In this document: piece after piece, positions 1 through 8,452 of the stretch
Layout of the letters: each line of letters starts with the position of its first letter
How positions within the stretch are numbered: position 1 is the first letter of the stretch
Source: Nocardia elegans NBRC 108235
GTDB lineage: Bacteria; Actinomycetota; Actinomycetes; Mycobacteriales; Mycobacteriaceae
DNA length: 64,000 bases
Assembly (NCBI RefSeq): GCF_001612845.1
Contig: NZ_BDBF01000032.1
Location: 37,600 to 101,599, forward strand
Direction of reading: 5' to 3'
Made by a program: the position numbers and the translations under genes
The notes under the pieces: model-generated
Told to the model about the DNA's origin: nothing
Seen by the model: the letters and a program-made list of their open reading frames with translations, nothing else
Database searches by the model: none

Positions 1-622
1 GGCGGCCCGCGGTGTCGACGATGACGATGTCGTAGTGCTTCTGCTTCGCTTCCTCGACACCGGCCTCGGCGACACGGATCGGGTCGGCGGCGGTGACGCC
101 CAGGGCGTTGTCGCCGCCACCGATCGAGGTGCCCGGATGCGGGGCGAACACCGGCACACCGGCTCGTTCGCCGACCACCTGCAGCTGGGTGACGGCACCC
201 GGCCGCTGCAGGTCACAGGCCACCAGCAAAGGCGTATGCCCTTGGCCCTTCAGCCATTTCGCGAGCTTGCCCGCGAGTGTGGTCTTACCGGCACCCTGCA
301 GACCGGCGAGCATGACGACCGTGGGCGGGTTCTTCGCGAACTGCAGGCGCCGGGTCTCGCCACCGAGGATGCCGATCAATTCCTCGTTGACGATCTTCAC
401 GACCTGCTGCGCGGGGTTCAGCGCGGCCGACACCTCGGCGCCCTTGGCGCGTTCCTTGACGCGGGCGATGAACTCCCGCACGACCGGCAGCGCCACGTCG
501 GCCTCGAGCAGGGCGAGCCGGATCTCGCGCGCGGTCGCGTCGATATCGGCCGGTGACAGACGCCCCTTGCCACGCAGATCCTTCAGGGCACCGGTCAACC
601 GGTCGGAAAGGGATTCGAACAC
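1..622 (-). CDS. ffh: Signal recognition particle protein Ffh, N-terminal part (runs off the left edge)
   Basis: SRP54-type GTPase that binds signal sequences and SRP RNA and delivers ribosomes to FtsY at the membrane. Only the first 207 codons lie in the window. The visible part has the helical N domain followed by the G domain, with the P-loop GLQGAGKTT, the next guanine-nucleotide motif DLQRPGAV and the DTAGR motif right at the window edge. The start is GTG at 622 with AGGAG about 8 bases upstream. The partner receptor gene ftsY lies 5 kb away on the same strand, as in mycobacteria. The M domain is outside the window, so the full length is unknown. Confidence 0.96.
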   Translation of the reverse strand, partial: MFESLSDRLTGALKDLRGKGRLSPADIDATAREIRLALLEADVALPVVREFIARVKERAKGAEVSAALNPAQQVVKIVNEELIGILGGETRRLQFAKNPPTVVMLAGLQGAGKTTLAGKLAKWLKGQGHTPLLVACDLQRPGAVTQLQVVGERAGVPVFAPHPGTSIGGGDNALGVTAADPIRVAEAGVEEAKQKHYDIVIVDTAGR

Positions 623-755
623 CGATCGCGCTCCTGGTCTCGTCGAGGGACGTCACTCGGGTTACCAGGGTACGGGCAACTCCGCGATCGGTGGATTCGC
701 CCTAGTCGAAGCCCCGCCGCCGGCCGGGCGGCGGGCTCGTCACCGGCCCCTGTGG

Positions 756-1067
756 TCAGGACAGCGCGCTGTGCCGCGGCCGCGGGGCCCGGCTGAAGTC
801 GTGCTGTTCGTAGGCCACCAGATAGACGGCCTCGCGGCCGGTCAGACCCAGTGGCAGTGCCATGGCGTCCAGGGTCGCCCAGTCGGCGTCACCGGGTGCG
901 CCGTCGACGAGCGCGCCGGCCAGCTTCATGGCCGCCACTGCCTGCCCGCCGGTCAGCGTGCGGCCCGGAAGCCAGGACACCACCCAGTGGTCGCCGCCGA
1001 CACAGCGAGCGATGTGGTGGGTCGAATCGCTGGTGATCATGGATGAGGACACGACTTCGTTTGCCAT
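756..1067 (-). CDS. Small conserved hypothetical protein (103 aa)
   Basis: A 103-residue soluble protein without a signal peptide or membrane segment. The sequence begins MANEVVSSSMIT, has a compact middle (HWVVSWLPGR, then AMKLAGALVD) and ends in a short basic tail. The ATG at 1067 has GGGGAG about 8 bases upstream, which supports translation. It sits between ffh and glnD, a place where mycobacteria also carry an uncharacterised gene. Length and residue composition resemble uncharacterised actinobacterial proteins. No catalytic motif is visible and I assign no function. Confidence 0.7.
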   Translation of the reverse strand: MANEVVSSSMITSDSTHHIARCVGGDHWVVSWLPGRTLTGGQAVAAMKLAGALVDGAPGDADWATLDAMALPLGLTGREAVYLVAYEQHDFSRAPRPRHSALS

Positions 1068-1271
1068 CGACCTGCTCCCCTCAACGCACCCAACTCGCCG
1101 GACAGGTACAGCAACAGCTCGAACAGCTTGCGATCACGATCAACTTCACGATCTACACCGATCGTAGAGTGGCGGACATCACATCCAGCAGAGGTTGCCG
1201 CAACGATCTGGTTACCGCATTACGGACCAAACGACCAGGTTGCCCCGATAACCGGGCGAAGGTCGGTAAAC

Positions 1272-3725
1272 CTAACCGGCACCGGTGGCGGTGTCCGTTT
1301 CGCTCGGTTTCTTCGGCTCCTGATGCGGGACGACCCCCAGCAGTGCCGCCTCGATGGCACGGCGACGCTGCGGGGTGTCGTCCTCGCCCAGACCGAGGCC
1401 GAACGAGTCGACCACCACCGAGCCCATCGTGTCGGCCTTCGCCCACCGCACATCCGCGCCCTGGGCGGCCAATGCCGCGGCCAACCGGCTGAGCAGGCCG
1501 ATGCGGTCCTCGGCACGCAGTTCGAGCACCACCTCACCGGGCCGGTCGACCTCGATCCAGATCACCCTCGGCTCGGCCTGGGCGTACGGACTGGTTCGAG
1601 CCGCCGCGTCGCGCTCCTTGTCCGCGAGCACGGAGGCCAGCTTCAGATCGCCGTTGATCGCGCGGATCAGCTCCTGCCGCAGCAGTCCGGCGTCGGGCGG
1701 ATTGCCGAAGGTCGGTGTCACCACGAAGGTGTCGATCGCGGTGTCACCCGAGGCCGCCAGCGTCGCGGACAGCACCCGCAGGGAATGCAGGGCGAGCACA
1801 CCGGCCGCCTCCGAGAGCAGGCCGGGAGTATCGGGGGCGACGACCGTCACATGGTGAATGTAGCGTCCGTCGCCGGGAGTCAGTTCCACGTACACACCAC
1901 CGGCCGCGGCCCTGTCCAGCACGGCCGCGTCGACCACCGCCGGCGTCGGCGAAACCCGTTGTGGTGCGGGCTCTCCCGCCATCGCGGCGTGGCCGCGGCG
2001 CACCAGTTCCGCGATCAGGGAGGCCTTCCACTCCCCCCACACGCCCGGACCGGTCGCCAGCGAATCGGCCTCGGCGAGGGTGTGCAGCAGATCCAGCAGC
2101 TGCCGGTCACCGCCCAGCGCCTCGACCACACCGTCGGCGGTCGCCGGATCGTCGAGGTCGCGCCGGGTCGCGGTCTGCGGCAGCAGCAGATGATGCCGCA
2201 CGATCGTCGCCAGGCTGTGGACATCGTCGGGCCACAGGCCCAGCCGCTGACCGATCCGATCGGCCAGTTCGGCACCCACCACGCTGTGATCCTCGGTGCG
2301 GCCCTTGCCGATATCGTGCAGCAACGCTCCGAGCAGCAGCAGGTCCGGCCTGGCGACCCGGGTGCTCAGCGCACCGGCGTAGGCGACGGTCTCGATCAGG
2401 TGGCGGTCGACGGTCCAGGTGTGCACGGCATCGCGGGGCGGCAGATCGCGCACTGCCCCCCATTCCGGAAACAGCCTGCCCCACAAGCCCGTTCGGTCCA
2501 GGGCCTCGACCGCGTCGATGGTGCCGCGGCCGGCGCCGAGCAGCACCAGCAGATCGTTGAGCGCCTCGCGCGGCCACGGCTCGCGCAGTTCGGGGGCATC
2601 CTCGGAGAGGCGATTGAGGGTGGTCGCCGACATCGGCAGGCCGGTGCGCGCCGAGGCGGCGGCGACCCGCAGGATCAGGCCGGGATCGCGCTGCGGCCGG
2701 GCGTCGCGGGCCAGCACCACCTCACCGGCATGTTCGACCACGCCCTCGTCGAGCGGGCGGCGAACGGGCAGGCGCCGCAATCGGGCCAGACCGCGGCGTG
2801 GCAGCGCATTGGCCGCGGTGCGTAGACCGACGTCGACCGAGTAGACGACCGTGCGCGCCGCATCGCTGAGCGTGCGCGCCAGATCGAATCGATCCCCGAT
2901 GCGCAGGGCGGCGCCGATTTCGTCGGCGTCCTGGGCGCGCAGCTGATCACGGGAACGCCCGGCCACCCGGTGCAGTTCGGTACGCACGTCGAGCAACCGG
3001 CGATGGGCGGCCTCGAGACCACCGCCGGGAACGTCGGGTCCCAGGCCGGGCATGGCGTCGGTCAGCTGGGCGATGGCCAGCGCGTCGAGCAGCTGGATAT
3101 CGCGCAAACCGCCGCGCCCGTTCTTGAGATCCGGTTCGGCCCGATGCGCGATCTCACCGTTGCGCTTCCACCGCGCCTGCGTCTGTTCCACCAATTCGCC
3201 GAAGCGGGAACGGATTCCGGTCCGCCATTCGCGGCGCACGCCACCGATGAGCAGATTGCTCAACTCCGCGTCGCCGACGATGTGGCGGGCATCGAGCATG
3301 CCCAGCGCGGCGGTGAGATCGTCGGCGGCCACCCGCAGCGCCTGCGGCACGGTCCGCACGCTGTGGTCGAGCTTGATGTGGGCGTCCCACAGCGGATACC
3401 AGAGCCGGTCGGCGACCTCGGCGACCCGCGCCGGGTCCACATCGTCGTGCAGCAGCATCAGATCCAGATCGGAATACGGCAGCATCTCGCGCCGTCCCAG
3501 TCCGCCGACCGCCACCACGGCCAGCCCGCTGTCGGCGGTGATGCCCAGCTCCGCGCCCTTCGTGGTCAACCACAGCTCGTGCAGGTCGACCAGCGCCTGC
3601 CGCAGCGCCTCGGCGCTCAGCCTGGGCCGCCGGGCATCACCACCGTCGAGCAGTTGATCTCGTGCGGCCACCAGATCCTTGGCGCCCTGGGACAATTCGT
3701 CTGCACTCATACCCGCAACCACCAC
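1272..3725 (-). CDS. glnD: [Protein-PII] uridylyltransferase / uridylyl-removing enzyme GlnD
   Basis: Bifunctional nitrogen sensor that modifies the PII protein at low glutamine and reverses this at high glutamine; in actinobacteria the modification is often adenylylation. The 817-aa product has a nucleotidyltransferase domain with GGLGRRE followed by the metal-binding aspartates of YSDLDLM (about residues 74-90), a central HD hydrolase domain (LLHDIGKGRTEDHS) and two C-terminal ACT regions that bind glutamine. A second ATG (MSADEL) lies five codons inside the chosen start. It is the last gene of the amtB-glnB-glnD operon, separated from glnB by 67 bases holding a strong hairpin. Confidence 0.95.
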   Translation of the reverse strand: MVVAGMSADELSQGAKDLVAARDQLLDGGDARRPRLSAEALRQALVDLHELWLTTKGAELGITADSGLAVVAVGGLGRREMLPYSDLDLMLLHDDVDPARVAEVADRLWYPLWDAHIKLDHSVRTVPQALRVAADDLTAALGMLDARHIVGDAELSNLLIGGVRREWRTGIRSRFGELVEQTQARWKRNGEIAHRAEPDLKNGRGGLRDIQLLDALAIAQLTDAMPGLGPDVPGGGLEAAHRRLLDVRTELHRVAGRSRDQLRAQDADEIGAALRIGDRFDLARTLSDAARTVVYSVDVGLRTAANALPRRGLARLRRLPVRRPLDEGVVEHAGEVVLARDARPQRDPGLILRVAAASARTGLPMSATTLNRLSEDAPELREPWPREALNDLLVLLGAGRGTIDAVEALDRTGLWGRLFPEWGAVRDLPPRDAVHTWTVDRHLIETVAYAGALSTRVARPDLLLLGALLHDIGKGRTEDHSVVGAELADRIGQRLGLWPDDVHSLATIVRHHLLLPQTATRRDLDDPATADGVVEALGGDRQLLDLLHTLAEADSLATGPGVWGEWKASLIAELVRRGHAAMAGEPAPQRVSPTPAVVDAAVLDRAAAGGVYVELTPGDGRYIHHVTVVAPDTPGLLSEAAGVLALHSLRVLSATLAASGDTAIDTFVVTPTFGNPPDAGLLRQELIRAINGDLKLASVLADKERDAAARTSPYAQAEPRVIWIEVDRPGEVVLELRAEDRIGLLSRLAAALAAQGADVRWAKADTMGSVVVDSFGLGLGEDDTPQRRRAIEAALLGVVPHQEPKKPSETDTATGAG

Positions 3726-3734
3726 CCGTTCATG

Positions 3735-3779
3735 CGGGCAGCCCCGTCCCCGGCCGGTGCCAGGGAGCGGGGCTGCCCG
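3735..3779 (-). terminator. Intercistronic hairpin between glnB and glnD
   Basis: Perfect 12-bp inverted repeat (CGGGCAGCCCCG at 3735-3746, CGGGGCTGCCCG at 3768-3779) with a 21-base loop, filling the glnB-glnD gap. There is no T-run, so it may act as a partial terminator or mRNA stabiliser that keeps glnD expression below that of glnB. Confidence 0.6.
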
Positions 3780-3792
3780 AATCGTTCATCTC

Positions 3793-4131
3793 CTATAGTG
3801 CGTCGGCACCGCGTTCACCGGTTCGGACCCGGATCACCGATTCGACGGGGGTCACCCAGACCTTGCCGTCACCGATCTTTCCGGTGCGCGCGGCCTCGAC
3901 GATCACCTCGACGACCTTCTCGACCGAGGCGTCGTCCACGACGACCTCGACCCGTACCTTCGGCACGAAATCGACCGAGTACTCCGCGCCGCGGTAGACC
4001 TCGGTGTGCCCCTTCTGGCGGCCGTACCCCTGGACTTCGCTGACCGTCATTCCCAGCACACCGGCCTGCTCGAGCCCGGACTTGACGTCCTCGAGTGTGA
4101 ACGGTTTGACGATTGCAGTGATCAGTTTCAT
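3793..4131 (-). CDS. glnB: Nitrogen regulatory protein PII (GlnB/GlnK)
   Basis: Trimeric PII signal protein that binds ATP/ADP and 2-oxoglutarate and controls AmtB and nitrogen metabolism. The 112-aa length is typical. The T-loop contains the PII signature YRGAEY at residues 46-51, so the modifiable Tyr51 is present, and the C-terminal signature region GKIGDGKVWV is intact. It starts with ATG at 4131, four bases after the amtB stop; its ribosome binding site AAGGAGG lies in the last codons of amtB, which suggests translational coupling. The amtB pairing suggests the GlnK role of plugging the ammonium channel. Confidence 0.96.
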   Translation of the reverse strand: MKLITAIVKPFTLEDVKSGLEQAGVLGMTVSEVQGYGRQKGHTEVYRGAEYSVDFVPKVRVEVVVDDASVEKVVEVIVEAARTGKIGDGKVWVTPVESVIRVRTGERGADAL

Positions 4132-4135
4132 TGCG

Positions 4136-5530
4136 TCATGCCTCCTTGACGGCGGTACGTGCCGTGCCACCCACAGCAGCGAAATCGTATGACGTCTCCG
4201 CGTGCTCCGACTCGTCCATGCCCTTGAACTCGTCTTCCTCGGAAGCACGAATGCCGATCGTGTACTTGATGATCAGACCCAGAATCAGCGAGACGACGAA
4301 GGAGAACGCCAGCACGGTGAAGGCACCGACGGCCTGCTTGCCGAGCTGGTCGAAACCACCGCCGTAGAACAAGCCCTTCGCGCCGCCGGAGGCCGCGCCC
4401 GATTCCGGGGCGAGGAACAGACCGATCAGCAGCGTACCGACCACACCGCCGACCAGGTGCACACCGACCACGTCGAGCGAGTCGTCGAAGCCGAGCTTGA
4501 ACTTCAGGCCGACCGCCAGCGCGCACAGCACACCGGCCACCGCGCCGATCACCAGCGCGCCCAGCACGTTCACCGACGAGCAGGACGGGGTGATCGCGAC
4601 CAGGCCCGCGACGATGCCCGAGGCGGCGCCGAGGCTGGTGGGCTTGCCGTCGCGGAACTTCTCCACGACCAGCCAGCCGAGCATCGCGGCGCAGGTGGCG
4701 AAGGTGGTGGTCAGGAAAGTGGAACCGGCCAGGCCGTTGGAGCTCACCGAGGAACCGGCGTTGAAGCCGAACCAGCCGAACCACAGCAGACCGGCGCCGA
4801 GCATGACGAAGGGCAGGTTGTGCGGGCGCATCGGCGTCTTCGGCCAGCCCTTGCGCTTGCCGAGCACCAGGCACAGCGCCAGGCCCGCGGCACCGGCGTT
4901 GATGTGCACCGCGGTACCACCGGCGAAGTCGATGGCCTGCAGCTTGTTCGCGATCCAGCCGCCGTGGTGGACGATGTTGCCCGCGGCGTCCTTGACGTCG
5001 AAGTCGAAGACCCAGTGCGCGACCGGGAAGTAGACGATGGTCGACCACGCGATCGCGAAGACCACCCACGCGCGGAACTTCATGCGGTCGGCGACCGCAC
5101 CCGAGATCAGGGCCACGGTGATGATGGCGAACATCAGCTGGAAGGCCACGAACACCGTCATCGGGATGGTGCCGGCCAGCGGAATGTTCACCTGATCCAC
5201 CGCGGACGCACCGGTCGACGGGTCGGCCGGGCTGGCCTTGACGGCGTTGGTGCCGATCAGGCCCTTGAGCCCGAAGAACTGGGCAGGGTTGCCGATCAGG
5301 CCTAGTTTGTTGTCACCGAATGCCTCGGAAAAGCCGTAGAGCGACCACAGCACGCCGACGATGCCCATCGCGCTGATGCTCATCATGATCATGTTGAGCA
5401 CGTTCTTCGAGCGGACCATGCCGCCGTAGAAGAACGCCAGTCCCGGGGTCATCAACAAAACGAGCGCGGAGCTCGCCAGCATCCACGCGGTGTCGCCGGT
5501 GTCGGGCACACCGAGCAAGGGATACGCCAC
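4136..5530 (-). CDS. amtB: Ammonium transporter AmtB
   Basis: Amt/MEP/Rh family trimeric ammonium channel with about eleven membrane helices; 464 aa from the chosen start. Typical family blocks include GLAFFYGGMVRSKN near the N-terminus and HWVFDFDVKDAAG with the GGTAVHINAG segment in the middle. The start is taken as GTG at 5530 because AGGAGG lies 6-7 bases upstream and the family N-terminus begins shortly after; a longer reading frame back to 5632 has no such support and overlaps the regulatory region. It heads the amtB-glnB-glnD operon, the classic GlnR-controlled nitrogen operon of actinobacteria. Confidence 0.95.
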   Translation of the reverse strand: MAYPLLGVPDTGDTAWMLASSALVLLMTPGLAFFYGGMVRSKNVLNMIMMSISAMGIVGVLWSLYGFSEAFGDNKLGLIGNPAQFFGLKGLIGTNAVKASPADPSTGASAVDQVNIPLAGTIPMTVFVAFQLMFAIITVALISGAVADRMKFRAWVVFAIAWSTIVYFPVAHWVFDFDVKDAAGNIVHHGGWIANKLQAIDFAGGTAVHINAGAAGLALCLVLGKRKGWPKTPMRPHNLPFVMLGAGLLWFGWFGFNAGSSVSSNGLAGSTFLTTTFATCAAMLGWLVVEKFRDGKPTSLGAASGIVAGLVAITPSCSSVNVLGALVIGAVAGVLCALAVGLKFKLGFDDSLDVVGVHLVGGVVGTLLIGLFLAPESGAASGGAKGLFYGGGFDQLGKQAVGAFTVLAFSFVVSLILGLIIKYTIGIRASEEDEFKGMDESEHAETSYDFAAVGGTARTAVKEA

Positions 5531-5601
5531 CTTGTTCCTCCTCATCTCGGGCCCGGCCGAACTGCGGCAAACGAGCCTGCACAGAAGGGTCGCGATCGGG
5601 T

Positions 5602-5639
5602 GTTTCATCCGTGCCGCCGCGATGTTTCGCATGCGTGAA
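5602..5639 (-). promoter_or_regulatory. Candidate GlnR box upstream of amtB
   Basis: Read on the minus strand the site is TTCAC-n6-GAAAC-n6-GCGGC-n6-GAAAC. This matches the actinobacterial GlnR pattern GTnAC-n6-GAAAC repeated with n6 spacing: both GAAAC halves are perfect, the first GTnAC-type half has one mismatch and the second two. It lies about 72 bases upstream of the amtB start, the expected place for activation under nitrogen limitation. The glnR gene itself is not in the window. Confidence 0.65.
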
Positions 5640-5749
5640 CGGATCAGCTTCCCGTGTTGCTACCAGGTTTCGGCGCGCACACAGCGCATGTCGGCGCACT
5701 GTGAGGACCGTGTCGAAATGAGGAGGAACTGCCGTTTTGCTTCTCGCCG

Positions 5750-7336
5750 CTACCCGAGGAGGGCGTCGACGAATGCTGACGGTTCGAAGGGGGCCAGATC
5801 GTCGGCGCCCTCGCCGAGTCCGACCAGTTTCACCGGCACACCGAGCTCGTGCTGCACCTGGAAGACGATGCCGCCCTTGGCGGTGCCGTCGAGTTTGGTG
5901 AGCACCACGCCGGTGATGTCGACGACCTCCGCGAAGACCCGGGCCTGGGTGAGCCCGTTCTGCCCGACGGTCGCGTCGAGCACGAGCAGGACCTCGTCGA
6001 CGGCGGCCTTCTTCTCCACCACGCGCTTGACCTTGCCCAGCTCGTCCATCAGACCGGTCTTGGTGTGCAACCGGCCCGCGGTGTCGACCAGGACCGCGTC
6101 GACCCCCTCCTCGATACCGGCGCTGACCGCGTCGAAGGCCACCGATGCCGGATCCGCGCCCTCGCGGCCGCGCACGGTGTCGGCGCCGACGCGCTCGCCC
6201 CAGGTCTGGAGCTGGTCGGCGGCGGCGGCGCGGAAGGTGTCGGCGGCGCCGAGCAGTACGCGGCGGCCGTCGGCGACGAGCACGCGCGCCAATTTGCCGG
6301 TGGTGGTGGTCTTACCGGTGCCGTTCACGCCGACGACCAGCAGAATCGACGGGTGGTCGGCATGCGGCAGCGCCCGGATCGAACGATCCAGGTCCGGGCG
6401 CAGGGCCTCGATCAGCACATCCCGCAGCACCTGCCGGGCCTGTTCGGAGGTGCGCACGCTGCGGGCGGCCAACTCCTCGCGCAGTCGCTCGACCACGGTC
6501 GTCGTGACCGAGGTGCCGAGGTCGGCCATGACCAGGGTGTCCTCGATCTCTTCCCACGAGTCCTCGTCGAGGTCGCCACCGCCGAGCAGACCGAGCAGGC
6601 TCTTGCCGACCGCGTTCTGCGACCGCGACAGCCGCCCGCGCAGGCGGGTGAGGCGGCCGGCGGTGGGTTCGATCTCCTCCACCGCGGCGGGCTCGGGCAC
6701 CGGTGCTGTGGGTGTCGGTGCGGTGGGCGCCGGCGCGGTCGGGGCGGGTGCGGTCGGGGCCGAATCCGCCGGAGCGGTCTCGGGCGGCTCGACGGGGGCC
6801 GGCGTGACCGTGGCGGCACCGTTGGTCGACGGCGGCGCGACGGGAGTTTCGGCCGGGGCTTCCACCGGAGCCGCCTCGGCCGGTAATTCGGGCGCGGCCA
6901 CGCCGTCGCCGGGCGTTTCCGTCGTTTCCGGCTCGACGGTCGGCGCGGTCGCGCTCGCCCCGTCCGCCGGGCGGTCGGCGAGGGTCTCCGGTTCCGGCAA
7001 CCGCACGTCGGTGATGGTCCGGCGCACCGAGTCGCGCGGGATGGCGGCGTCGTCGCCGACGTGCGGCTGACCCTCGTCGTCGGTGCGTTCGATCGGGACC
7101 GGTTCGGGGCGCGGTGGCGTCAGCGTGCCCGAGCCCGCACCGCCCTGACTGAAGTTGAAGCCACCGGCTGCGGTGTAGCCACCCGACCGGTCGGTCAGCT
7201 GCTTGTCCTGTTCCTCCGCCGGGGTGATACTCACTCGGCGGCGCTTGTACAGGACGAATCCGGCAACGAACGCCACCAGTAGTACGGCGACGATCGCGGC
7301 GATCAGAATCCAGGCTTGCGCAGTCACGGCTCCCAT
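5750..7336 (-). CDS. ftsY: Signal recognition particle receptor FtsY
   Basis: SRP receptor GTPase that docks the Ffh-ribosome complex at the membrane. The 528-aa protein opens with a single N-terminal membrane helix (about residues 8-30) followed by the basic stretch KRRR, then a long acidic linker rich in Pro, Ala, Thr and Glu (to about residue 220) with repeated APTAP units, and finally the NG domain with GVNGTGKTTTTGKLA, DTFRAAA, DTAGRLHT and TKLDGTAKGG. The true N-terminal membrane anchor is common in actinobacterial FtsY. Start is ATG at 7336; a GTG three codons later is an alternative. Confidence 0.95.
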   Translation of the reverse strand: MGAVTAQAWILIAAIVAVLLVAFVAGFVLYKRRRVSITPAEEQDKQLTDRSGGYTAAGGFNFSQGGAGSGTLTPPRPEPVPIERTDDEGQPHVGDDAAIPRDSVRRTITDVRLPEPETLADRPADGASATAPTVEPETTETPGDGVAAPELPAEAAPVEAPAETPVAPPSTNGAATVTPAPVEPPETAPADSAPTAPAPTAPAPTAPTPTAPVPEPAAVEEIEPTAGRLTRLRGRLSRSQNAVGKSLLGLLGGGDLDEDSWEEIEDTLVMADLGTSVTTTVVERLREELAARSVRTSEQARQVLRDVLIEALRPDLDRSIRALPHADHPSILLVVGVNGTGKTTTTGKLARVLVADGRRVLLGAADTFRAAAADQLQTWGERVGADTVRGREGADPASVAFDAVSAGIEEGVDAVLVDTAGRLHTKTGLMDELGKVKRVVEKKAAVDEVLLVLDATVGQNGLTQARVFAEVVDITGVVLTKLDGTAKGGIVFQVQHELGVPVKLVGLGEGADDLAPFEPSAFVDALLG

Positions 7337-7541
7337 CCTGTCAGAACCCGCGAACGCCCCCGCGTGGCGGCAGGCAGGTGGTGCGCCCGCGGCGGTACGG
7401 GTGATTCGTCACTCTCCGCGCAACTCTCCACGCACCCCCGACACGCCGACGACGTCGGACGATAAGGCGTCCGGCCACGCATCCCCGGCAACCGTCCCGA
7501 TACCAACCGCCCAAGGCGCGGCGAATCCGACACAGAGACAA

Positions 7542-7547
7542 TAGGAT
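7542..7547 (+). promoter_or_regulatory. Likely -10 element TAGGAT for a leaderless gene
   Basis: TAGGAT fits the actinobacterial TAnnnT -10 pattern and ends six bases before the GTG at 7554. Transcription would therefore start at or next to the start codon, giving a leaderless mRNA, in keeping with the missing ribosome binding site. Confidence 0.5.
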
Positions 7548-7553
7548 CGGCTC

Positions 7554-7943
7554 GTGACCGATCGAAATGTGCTTGGGGGACCGCTGGAGGAGTGTGGCAC
7601 CGATCCTCTCACCGGCTTCTACCGGGACGGCTGCTGCAGCACCGGCCCCGAGGATCTGGGTAGCCACACCGTCTGCACCGTCGTGACCCAGGAGTTCCTG
7701 GAGCATCAGAAATCGATCGGCAACGATCTGCTCACCCCACGTCCGGAGAACAACTTCCCCGGACTGCAACCCGGCGACCGCTGGTGTGTGGTCGCGGTGC
7801 GGTGGCTGCACGCCCACGAGGACGGGGTGGCCGCGCCGGTCGTTCTGGCCGCGACCCACGAGAACGCGCTCGAGGTCGTGCCGATGGAAACCTTGCGAAA
7901 ATACGCCGTCGACGTCCCCGACGACGTCAGCGATCTGCTGTGA
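7554..7943 (+). CDS. DUF2237 family protein
   Basis: A 129-aa protein matching the DUF2237 family: the family block CGTDPLTGFYRDGCCSTGP lies near residues 14-32, followed by a segment with GSHTVCTV and a conserved NDLLTP segment. The several conserved cysteines and the DGCC pair suggest a possible metal site, but no function is established that I know of. It is divergent from ftsY and probably translated without a leader from GTG at 7554. Confidence 0.85.
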   Translation: MTDRNVLGGPLEECGTDPLTGFYRDGCCSTGPEDLGSHTVCTVVTQEFLEHQKSIGNDLLTPRPENNFPGLQPGDRWCVVAVRWLHAHEDGVAAPVVLAATHENALEVVPMETLRKYAVDVPDDVSDLL

Positions 7944-8170
7944 TCGCTCACCGGCCCGTCGATCGAGCCTGAGCGTCGCGCTTCCGGCGACCGAGAGGTT
8001 CGGCGAACGGTACTCCCGTCGAGAAGGTCTACGCCCGCCCAGGAGTCCTGTCCGGCGGCGGCGGACGGGGTGCTCGCCATCGTGCTCGACGGATTGTGAC
8101 CCGTGTCGCCGAACCGAATCGACATTCGCGGCGCCGGCCCGGATGCCCGCAGACGGGTACCGTCGATCGG

Positions 8171-8407
8171 GTGACATGGTGGCGGGGGCGGGTACGCGCA
8201 ACGCCGGGGCGGCCGCGCGGCGCGGAGATCGATGAATTGTTCGGCCCGTCGCGCAGACACATTCACGAGCGCAAGGAATGGGTGGCGATCGCGAAGGTCG
8301 ACGACCGTCTCGCCGGCGACGACCCGATCGTGGACCTGCCGGCGGGCACCGTCACCCTGTCGCTCACCCGGCGCACGGCACACGACATTCCGGGCAGCGA
8401 GGCGTAA
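8171..8407 (+). CDS. Small DUF6191-like protein (78 aa)
   Basis: Short protein whose core EIDELFGPSRRHIHERKEW resembles the DUF6191 pattern of an acidic stretch, then LF, a basic patch and ER. The C-terminus ends in a small beta-like segment (PIVDLPAGTVTLSL). I chose GTG at 8171 because a TACCGT -10 hexamer at 8158-8163 ends seven bases upstream, as in a leaderless gene; an in-frame GTG at 8096 gives a longer, less likely form. A clearer DUF6191 member lies at 60896-61195. No function is known. Family assignment is from memory of the pattern. Confidence 0.5.
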   Translation: MTWWRGRVRATPGRPRGAEIDELFGPSRRHIHERKEWVAIAKVDDRLAGDDPIVDLPAGTVTLSLTRRTAHDIPGSEA

Positions 8408-8452
8408 GGGCCGGTTCTCCTTCGGGGATGGACGAATCCACAAGGCCGTGGA

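Noticed and set aside
35..1046. Plus-strand open frames opposite ffh and the small hypothetical gene
   Set aside because: They are shadows of minus-strand coding sequence with no recognisable protein similarity.
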